NCBI RefSeq assembly: GCF_007954265.1
Contig: NZ_VOLS01000008.1
Coordinates: 31,798-95,797, forward strand
Source of the DNA: Colwellia sp. C1TZA3
Lineage (GTDB): Bacteria; Pseudomonadota; Gammaproteobacteria; Enterobacterales; Alteromonadaceae
Reading direction: 5' to 3'
Length of the DNA: 64,000 nt
Shown here: in pieces, positions 58,901-64,000 of the stretch
Layout of the letters: every line of letters starts with the position of its first letter
Numbering within the stretch: position 1 is the first letter of the stretch
Position numbers and translations under genes: made by a program
Notes under the pieces: model-generated
What the model was told of the DNA's origin: nothing
Seen by the model: the letters and a program-made list of their open reading frames with translations, nothing else
The model's database searches: none

Positions 58901-59661
58901 GGTCTAGCATGACGTAAAGAATTGTAAAAAGCTTCGGTAGTTTGCCCAGATAACGTTCGCCCTGAAGCGTCGGTAATCGTGCCTGAAATCATCACAGGTA
59001 ATCGTTCACCACGACTTTCAAATACGCTTTCAATGGCAAATATCGCGGCTTTAGCATTGAGGGTATCAAATATTGTTTCAATTAAAATGATGTCACTACC
59101 GCCATCAATCAAAGCATTAGTCGATTCAATGTAAGCATCTTTGAGCTGATCAAAAGTGACATTGCGATAGGCTGGGTCGTTAACATCAGGGGATATTGAA
59201 CAGGTGCGGTTTGTTGGCCCTAATACGCCAGCCACAAAACGCGGTTTATCTGGATTTTTTGTGGTAAATTCATCGGCAACTTCCCGTGCCAACTGCGCGG
59301 CAGCTAAATTAATAGCAGCACTGTAATCCTCCATGTCGTAATCAGACATGGCAATAGTGGTGGCGTTAAAGGTATTGGTTTCAAGAATATCAGCACCAGC
59401 CACGAGGTATTCACGGTGAATAGCTTTAATAACTTCAGGCTGAGTTAGCACCAACATATCGTTGTTGCCTTTAACATCGCTATGCCAGTCAGCAAACTGT
59501 TCACCGCGGTAATCTTGCTCTTCAAATTTATACGCTTGGATCATAGTGCCCATAGCACCATCTAAAATAAGAATGCGCTTCTTTAACTGAGCTTGTAATA
59601 GGCCGTAAGAGGCAGATGGCACCACGGCTGCTTTTAATTGAGTATTGACTTGCTTAGACAC
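55933..59661 (-). CDS. metH: cobalamin-dependent methionine synthase
   Basis: A 1242-aa four-module enzyme that methylates homocysteine from methyl-tetrahydrofolate. Modules in order: homocysteine domain ([11 protein letters not shown] and zinc Cys pair GGCCGTTP), pterin domain ([11 protein letters not shown]), B12 domain ([14 protein letters not shown], with the DxHxxG histidine) and SAM-reactivation domain. I chose the GTG at 59661 because AGGGA precedes it and it overlaps the metA stop by 8 nt; a frame from 59700 adds 13 residues. Its need for B12 links it to the btu genes. Confidence 0.95.
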   Translation of the reverse strand: MSKQVNTQLKAAVVPSASYGLLQAQLKKRILILDGAMGTMIQAYKFEEQDYRGEQFADWHSDVKGNNDMLVLTQPEVIKAIHREYLVAGADILETNTFNATTIAMSDYDMEDYSAAINLAAAQLAREVADEFTTKNPDKPRFVAGVLGPTNRTCSISPDVNDPAYRNVTFDQLKDAYIESTNALIDGGSDIILIETIFDTLNAKAAIFAIESVFESRGERLPVMISGTITDASGRTLSGQTTEAFYNSLRHARPISFGLNCALGPVELRQYVAELSRISDVAVSAHPNAGLPNAFGEYDFTVEDMDEHVAEWANAGFLNIIGGCCGTTPAHIKGMADAVANIVPREIKAKEIACRLSGLEALTIKDDSLFVNVGERTNVTGSAVFKRLITDENYDQAIAVALQQVENGAQIIDINMDEGMLDSQAAMVRFLNLIAGEPDIAKVPIMLDSSKWDILEAGLKCIQGKGIVNSISLKEGEDNFREQAELLRRYGAAVIIMAFDEKGQADTRERKYQICQRAYDILVNEVGYPAEDIIFDPNVFAVATGIDEHNNYARDFIEAVADIKQNLPHAMISGGVSNVSFSFRGNNPVREAIHAVFLYHAIKNGMDMGIVNAGQLAIYSDIPDNLRLAVEDVIQNSDDGATERLLDVAQEYRGQAGSQNSKADLTWRELEVNKRLEYSLVKGINEFILEDTEAARLVAKRPLDVIEGPLMDGMNVVGDLFGAGEMFLPQVVKSARVMKQAVAHLNPFIEAEKTEVKSNGKILLATVKGDVHDIGKNIVGVVLQCNNYEIIDLGVMVSCEDILRVARAEKVDIIGLSGLITPSLDEMVHVAKEMQRQEFNLPLLIGGATTSKAHTAVKIEHQYKHPVVYVPNASRSVSVVSTLLSDEHRDAFVERQAAEYVKVRERHYKKGPRSSLISLQDARANAVPINFDNYTPKVPNKLGVSVLDHIDLNIVRHYIDWTPFFMTWQLSGKYPLILRHEVVGEEATKLFNDANAMLDDVINNKKLTAKAVFGLFPANRDQDDLQLYTDDSRTEPLMKLHQLRQQSKKPTGQYNRCLADYVADKASGVDDYIGAFAVSAGFGVEALVKAFNADHDDYNSILIKAVADRLAEASAEYLHQQIRKEYWGYAPDETLDNDSLIRERYQGIRPAPGYPACPEHTEKGLIWTLLNVEENIGMDLTSSFAMWPGAAVSGWYFAHPESKYFAVAKVAQDQVESYAARKEMTMPQAERWLSANLDYEPS

Positions 59662-60604
59662 GAGATTTCCCTGGATGAATGGCGTTGATATGGTTTGCAT
59701 CTAATTGATACGGCGTAATTTGATACACGTAATAATTTAACCAATTGGTAAAAAGCAAACTACCATGGCTACGCCAGGTGTTTGCTGTCGCTGAATAGGG
59801 ATCATTGTCAGTAAAGTAGTTCTCAGGTATTGACGTGGCACGGCCCATTTCAAGGTCGCGAAAGTACTCTTCACTCAAGGTTGTCGCATCATACTCTGGA
59901 TGACCGGTCAGGTAGACTTGCTGCTTGTTCTTACTGGCAGATAAGTACACCCCTGCCTCAGCTGACTCTGCCAATATTTCTAGATGTTGCAGTGATTGAT
60001 AGTCCGACTTATCAATATAACCATAGCGAGAATGAGGTACATTAAAACTTTCATCAAAACCTCGGGTTAACTGTTCTTCTGGTTTCAAACATTGGTGGCG
60101 ATAAACGCCAGAGAGCTTTTGTTTACGCAAATGACGCTTCAAACCATAATGATGATAAAGCGCTGCATGTGCCGCCCAACAAGAAAACATCGTTGAAGTA
60201 ACGTTTTTCTCTGCCCAGTCAAACACCTGACAAATTTTGTCCCAAAAGGTCACTTGCTGATAATCCAACAACGCCAGCGGCGCACCGGTAATAATTAAAC
60301 CGTCATATTGTTTATGTTTAATATCATCGAATAAACGGTAGAAATTATCTAGATGCGCTTGTGGCGTATTTTTAGATTCATTGGCATGTATGCGGACAAA
60401 CTCAACATTAATTTGCAATGGTGTATTGGCCAACATCCGCAAAATTTGCACTTCAGTTTCAATTTTATTGGGCATTAGGTTAAGAATAGCCACTTCCATT
60501 GGACGAATTTCTTGATCGGCGGCGCGACGTTCAGACATAACAAAAATATTTTCTTTGTCTAAAATCGTTAAAGCGGGCAATTCATTGGGAATTTTTATGG
60601 GCAT
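59654..60604 (-). CDS. metA: homoserine O-succinyltransferase
   Basis: A 316-aa enzyme for the first committed step of methionine synthesis. [11 protein letters not shown] at the start, the catalytic Cys in [15 protein letters not shown] and the RHSRYG-like VPHSRYG motif identify the MetA family. Whether succinyl- or acetyl-CoA is used cannot be read safely. It is first in the metA-metH operon. Confidence 0.95.
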   Translation of the reverse strand: MPIKIPNELPALTILDKENIFVMSERRAADQEIRPMEVAILNLMPNKIETEVQILRMLANTPLQINVEFVRIHANESKNTPQAHLDNFYRLFDDIKHKQYDGLIITGAPLALLDYQQVTFWDKICQVFDWAEKNVTSTMFSCWAAHAALYHHYGLKRHLRKQKLSGVYRHQCLKPEEQLTRGFDESFNVPHSRYGYIDKSDYQSLQHLEILAESAEAGVYLSASKNKQQVYLTGHPEYDATTLSEEYFRDLEMGRATSIPENYFTDNDPYSATANTWRSHGSLLFTNWLNYYVYQITPYQLDANHINAIHPGKSRV

Positions 60605-60732
60605 AGCACTAACCTAATGTCGGGTAATTCGTCATATCTGTGATAACGATAAATAACGCTGAAAAACAGTATTGCTCTTTACCATGAATATCTAACTACA
60701 ATGTGACTTGGAATGCTAGCTATGTCAACCTC

Positions 60733-60756
60733 TAAACGTATAGACGTCTAAAAACT
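60733..60756 (-). promoter_or_regulatory. MetJ operator (met boxes) upstream of metA
   Basis: Three successive 8-bp units: TAAACGTA, TAGACGTC and TAAAAACT. The central one belongs to TAGACGTCTA, close to the MetJ consensus AGACGTCT, and MetJ binds tandem boxes cooperatively. About 130 bp before metA. Confidence 0.75.
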
Positions 60757-60940
60757 TCAATATGAGCTAGCGCTTTATGGTTTAGCCACAGACAAAAACT
60801 CGCGAAAAAAAGCCTTAGTTAGTTAAATTATAGCGCACGAAATATATTGTCATTTAGGCTAAACACTGTAATCTTAGCCGACTCGCGCACTTTGCCTTTT
60901 GTCTCAAGAGACTTGGCTCCGCGCCAACCTAGGCAGCACA

Positions 60941-61591
60941 ATGACAAACCTTCGCTACAGTTATCAAACCATCGAGTTTGGTAACACTGATATTCATCTT
61001 TGTACCTTACGTGATAAACAAGAATTTTATGACCCTGAAGACATCGCCCAAAATTTAGGTATTTCATCGGCAACTTGGTCTTTATTTGGTGTTATTTGGC
61101 CATCAAGTTTGGTGCTGGCGCATTTTATCTCGCAATACCCCGTTGGCACAAAACGGGTATTAGAAGTGGGCTGTGGCATAGCGCTTAGTAGCTTACTATT
61201 AAACAAACAAAAAGCAGATATAACCGCAACAGATTACCACCCTGAAGTAGGAAAATTTTTACTCAGAAACACCCTGCTTAATCAAGACGGTCCGATTAAC
61301 TATGAGCAAACTAATTGGTCAAATAAGCAAGATAGCTTAGGACTTTTTGATTTGATCATCGGCAGTGACCTGTTATATGAAAATGAACATATTGAATTAC
61401 TTGCCAACTTCATCGAAGCCCATGCAAACAAAAACTGTGAAGTTATTCTTGTTGATCCGGGTCGCGGACGTAAAACCAAATTAAGTACAAAAATGCTAGA
61501 TTTTGGTTTTAGCTCTAGCCATATTAAACCTGAGCATACCGACTATATTAAACAAGACTTCAAAGGTCATATTCTTAAATTTAAAAGATAG
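60941..61591 (+). CDS. class I SAM-dependent methyltransferase (METTL21-like)
   Basis: A 216-aa enzyme with SAM motif I VLEVGCGIALSSLLL (about residue 77), the acidic end of strand 2 (ITATDYHPEV) and a DLIIGSDLLYENEH motif like that of protein-lysine methyltransferases of the METTL21/PF10294 group. I used the ATG at 60941 since AGGCAG precedes it; a TTG at 60899 would lengthen it by 14 residues. Target unknown. It is divergent from metA. Confidence 0.8.
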   Translation: MTNLRYSYQTIEFGNTDIHLCTLRDKQEFYDPEDIAQNLGISSATWSLFGVIWPSSLVLAHFISQYPVGTKRVLEVGCGIALSSLLLNKQKADITATDYHPEVGKFLLRNTLLNQDGPINYEQTNWSNKQDSLGLFDLIIGSDLLYENEHIELLANFIEAHANKNCEVILVDPGRGRKTKLSTKMLDFGFSSSHIKPEHTDYIKQDFKGHILKFKR

Positions 61592-61592
61592 A

Positions 61593-61636
61593 GCCCTAAC
61601 CGCTTGTTGACTATTTTATTAACAAGCGGTTAAGGC
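61593..61636. terminator. long stem-loop between convergent genes
   Basis: The arms 61593-61608 and 61621-61636 pair over 16 bp with one mismatch around a 12-nt loop. It separates the methyltransferase gene and the HD-hydrolase gene. The T-runs are short, so it may work as a weak terminator in both directions. Confidence 0.5.
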
Positions 61637-61668
61637 TTTGGTCTAAATACCTAGTAACTTGATCGCCA

Positions 61669-62262
61669 CTACGCGTTGCGTAACCAGCCTTTTTCTACGG
61701 CCAACTCAATTTGCTCAGCAACATAGGTCCATAGTTTTGGCGCTAAACCGTCTAAGAGATTATTACGTGCAATAACTTCAGATTTGCTAACATTATGCTT
61801 AGCCCAACTACCACCGTCATTTTTCATATTTTGCAATAAAGGTAAAACCCGATCCATTGCTTTGGCAAATTTAGCATCAGTGGTTTCTGCCGCTTCAAAC
61901 TCTAACCACAGCTTTAACATTGCTGAGCCTTGCTTTTCAGGTAATAAACCAAAAATACGCTTTGCGGCTTCAAGCTCTTTCGCTTCTTGCGCATCAAGTT
62001 CTGCTTGTGCTGCAAAGGCAAAAGTATCGCCAGCATCAATTTCTACTATGTCATGAATAAGTAACATACTAGTGACACGAGCGACATTGACTGGCTCTGC
62101 AGCATAAACATGTAATGTTTGCGCCATCATAGCAATATGCCAGCTATGCTCAGCACTGTTTTCTGGCCTATTTTTATCCGACTTTACCACCACCTTTCGG
62201 TAAACAGCTTTAAGACGGTCTAACTCTAAAATAAAATCTAATTGTTGCTTCAAGTCTTGCAT
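61669..62262 (-). CDS. HD-domain hydrolase (HDDC2/YfbR-like 5'-deoxynucleotidase)
   Basis: A 197-aa protein with the metal-binding HD pattern: NSAEHSWHIAM, then LLIHDIVEIDAGDTF, as in HDDC2-type deoxynucleotidases. Exact substrate is not shown by sequence. Confidence 0.8.
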   Translation of the reverse strand: MQDLKQQLDFILELDRLKAVYRKVVVKSDKNRPENSAEHSWHIAMMAQTLHVYAAEPVNVARVTSMLLIHDIVEIDAGDTFAFAAQAELDAQEAKELEAAKRIFGLLPEKQGSAMLKLWLEFEAAETTDAKFAKAMDRVLPLLQNMKNDGGSWAKHNVSKSEVIARNNLLDGLAPKLWTYVAEQIELAVEKGWLRNA

Positions 62263-62442
62263 GACTTCTCCTATATAAAAGCTAGCACGATGATTTTATG
62301 ATCACATAAATTGATATGGGGGCTTTCGTCGATAACTCCACCATTATCACCAACACAATCTGGTGAAGTGTCGATAAAACGACCGAGTATACTAGTGATA
62401 AATTTGCTATGTACCTCACAACCCGAAAAAATAGTAAAGGTG

Positions 62443-63135
62443 CTAGCCCCTAGCTTTAGTTTTAGTTTTAGTTTTAGCATTGGCATTGGCATTGTAAATT
62501 GAATAAATTAAGGCCAAGAAAATACAAATACCTGCGGGTACAAATAGCGCGTAAAATTTAAACAGACTAAATAAGTAAGCCCCTAAGCCGCCACCGACAA
62601 CAAACCCTGTAATAATTAACAGAAATAATAATGCCTTTCTATTATCAAATGTCTCCCCCCTTAATTTTGCACCTAACATAATACCTAAATCAGTAAAAAT
62701 ACCTGTGACATGAGTAGTTCTGATCACCGCACCACTATAAGTAGTGGCTAATGCATTCTGCAATCCACACGCTGCTGAGGCCAAGTAATGGCCATTTAAA
62801 GAATCTTTTGTTAAAAAATAAATAGCACCAAAAAGCAATGCCGCTTCTAAATAAAGCAGACCACTATAATTGCGGCCTAATTTTAAGGCCCCGCCGCGTA
62901 TAAAGTAGCCCGATATCCCCGCACCCATTAAAAAACTAAAGAGAATAAGCAGTAAATGAAAGGCATCAGTAAATGTCGAGGTTATCACTCCTGTGCCAAG
63001 CAATGTGGCCGTGCCAGATAAGTGCGAAATGGATTGATGTTTAAAACCTAACAATCCGACCGAATTAATAAGTCCTGCCACTAAAGCCAGCACAAATGCA
63101 CCGTATTCTACCCATCGAGGTAATTTTGAGATCAA
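62443..63135 (-). CDS. YoaK/DUF1275-family membrane protein
   Basis: A 230-aa membrane protein with about six helices and the DUF1275 features (AGLINSVGLLGFK near the start, THVTGIFTDLGIMLG in the middle). Function unknown. The C-terminus is unusual: after the last helix the tail reads NANANAKTKTKTKARG and is coded by hexanucleotide repeats. Confidence 0.82.
   Translation of the reverse strand: MISKLPRWVEYGAFVLALVAGLINSVGLLGFKHQSISHLSGTATLLGTGVITSTFTDAFHLLLILFSFLMGAGISGYFIRGGALKLGRNYSGLLYLEAALLFGAIYFLTKDSLNGHYLASAACGLQNALATTYSGAVIRTTHVTGIFTDLGIMLGAKLRGETFDNRKALLFLLIITGFVVGGGLGAYLFSLFKFYALFVPAGICIFLALIYSIYNANANAKTKTKTKARG
62455..62496. repeat. two hexanucleotide repeats in the C-terminal codons
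   Basis: Plus strand: TTTAGT three times then TTTAGC, directly followed by ATTGGC twice and ATTGTA. Because each unit is two codons, copy changes would lengthen or shorten the tail without shifting frame. Confidence 0.85.
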
Positions 63136-63155
63136 GATATTCCTTAGGTTACTAA

Positions 63156-63315
63156 TACCAAGTTGATTAATTACCTGCTCATTTTTAATGGTTAAAATGA
63201 ATAACTACAGCGTTATAAAATTTATAAGTAGAATAACTACTGACTAAAATTTATGCCTTGTATTTATCCATTTTTCCTCATGAAAAAGGTGATCACTTAA
63301 TTAATCAAATTGGTA
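63156..63315 (-). mobile_element. MITE family A, copy 7 (inverted)
   Basis: A 160-bp family A element in inverted orientation, flanked by TAA at 63153-63155 and 63316-63318. It starts 20 bp upstream of the YoaK-like gene, so it may lie over that gene's promoter. Confidence 0.87.
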
Positions 63316-63318
63316 TAA

Positions 63319-63750
63319 CACCTACTTGTGCGTAAAATTAAGCTGAGCTAAAATTAAAGCTAACTAAAAATAAATGATATAAAAATAGCCATGGTAGTTT
63401 ACCAATGACTCACTCAGCAGCATTTATATTGCACTATCTGTTTAAAAACCGTCCGGCATTTTGCTTAATCAAATCGTCTTGATAATATTAAATAATGATT
63501 TAATTATTTTTAACAGCAAGTGAATTAATCTGACGTAACTATATCTGACGTAACTATATCTAGTATAAATATATCTAACAAAGATAAACATCAGCAAGCA
63601 CAACTAACGCTACCCACATTGTACAATTGCTTGATCTATTTTAAAAATCACTTTATACCGAATTAAATAAACCTGTTAGCCACTCAAAAGTTAACACTGT
63701 GGTGAGCACCTTTAATCCAATTAAAACTAAAAACAGCAAAATTAGTAAGG
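63319..63750. other. gene-free stretch before the IS30 element
   Basis: AT-rich DNA with a 15-bp periodic repeat at 63529-63588: two exact units TCTGACGTAACTATA, then two degenerate ones (TCTAGTATAAATATA, TCTAACAAAG...). No gene is seen. Confidence 0.5.
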
Positions 63751-64000
63751 CTTAGATTCAACTCTGAAGTGCATAACCGCTAAGCAGCTATTGCCACTCT
63801 ATGTTCAGCCATTAATTTGGCTGGCGTTTGGTAATTTATTTTCTTTCTTGGCCTATCGTTGAGTTTTACTATCACATCTTGGACTTCTGATAGCGATACT
63901 TTTTTGAAATTTGTTGATTTCGGCCAATATTGTCGTAATAGGCCATTGGTGTTTTCATTGAGCCCGCGTTGCCATGAACAATAAGGATCAGCAAAATAAA
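63751..64000 (-). mobile_element. IS30-family insertion sequence, 3' part
   Basis: The element starts about 63751, where CTTAGATTCAACTCTGAAG resembles the terminal repeat of IS30 (TGTAGATTCAA). It runs off the right edge of the window. Confidence 0.75.
63780..64000 (-). CDS. IS30-family transposase, C-terminal part (cut by window edge)
   Basis: The last 73 codons of a DDE transposase: FYFADPYCSWQRGLNENTNG and LLRQYWPKSTNF, with the final catalytic Glu in NENTNG, then LNDRPRKKINYQTPAKLM, a hallmark of the IS30 family. The stop is a TAG at 63782-63780. The visible part has no frameshift, so the element may be intact. Confidence 0.92.
   Translation of the reverse strand, partial: YFADPYCSWQRGLNENTNGLLRQYWPKSTNFKKVSLSEVQDVIVKLNDRPRKKINYQTPAKLMAEHRVAIAA

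Noticed and set aside
62271..62492. 73-codon frame starting MPMPMLKLKLKLKL
   Set aside because: It is a shadow of the hexanucleotide repeats and the end of the YoaK-like gene in another frame.

Overview
The window reads as chromosomal DNA of a marine gammaproteobacterium of the Alteromonadales, most like Colwellia or Thalassotalea. This rests on the gene neighbourhoods (queA-tgt-yajC-secD-secF, holD-rimI, ytjB/serB/PilZ/radA, nap, metA-metH), the low G+C, and intergenic regions rich in small transposon-like repeats. No rRNA, prophage or CRISPR array was seen. There is one tRNA (Trp), and the window ends inside an IS30-family insertion sequence.

Layout. 0.3-4.4 kb: RND efflux permease and its periplasmic adaptor, minus strand. 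5.4-7.5 kb: M13 metallopeptidase lipoprotein. 8.0-11.8 kb: cobalamin riboswitch followed by btuD-btuC-cobO-btuF. 12-14 kb: small DUF2897-like protein, ppiC, beta-carbonic anhydrase, sulfotransferase-like protein. 14.1-17.0 kb: arsR-gap-arsJ, which exports arsenate as arseno-phosphoglycerate, with a dyad operator and a heptamer repeat upstream. 17.1-18.5 kb: bfd and two complementary bacterioferritin subunits with Fur-box candidates. 19.3-25.0 kb: queuosine (queA, tgt) and Sec (yajC, secD, secF) genes. 25.2-28.3 kb: aceK, tRNA-Trp, holD-rimI. 28.5-33.1 kb: periplasmic nitrate reductase operon napF-(small membrane protein)-D-A-B-C with an FNR box, bracketed by copies of a 51-bp repeat. 33.6-39.7 kb: prfC, argS, a TatD-type nuclease, ytjB and serB. 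39.8-44.1 kb: double-PilZ protein and radA. 44.9 kb: ABM-fold protein. 46.0-55.4 kb: a large Mrp-type cation/proton antiporter operon with three NuoL/M/N-type subunits, starting with two unusual small genes and divergent from an nhaR-like regulator. 55.9-60.6 kb: metA-metH behind MetJ boxes. 60.9-63.1 kb: methyltransferase, HD-domain hydrolase, YoaK-like membrane protein. 63.75-64.0 kb: IS30 end.

Thirteen short non-coding elements of about 160 bp are scattered between genes. They form two families with ends TACCAAT...ATTGGTA-like. Twelve are flanked by identical 3-bp TTA or TAA duplications, and eight of the thirteen sit in head-to-tail pairs that share one duplication. They look like MITEs moved by an IS5/IS1031-like (PIF/Harbinger-related) transposase that is not in the window.

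The observations most worth a second look are the Mrp-type operon (three proton-channel subunits, an HPF-like first gene, an NhaR-type regulator and an apparent AUC start codon), the MITE pairing, the split heme/ferroxidase bacterioferritin pair, the heptamer repeat ahead of arsR, the leader ORF coupled to btuD, and the repeats bracketing nap. All calls come from reading the sequence; no database search was run.
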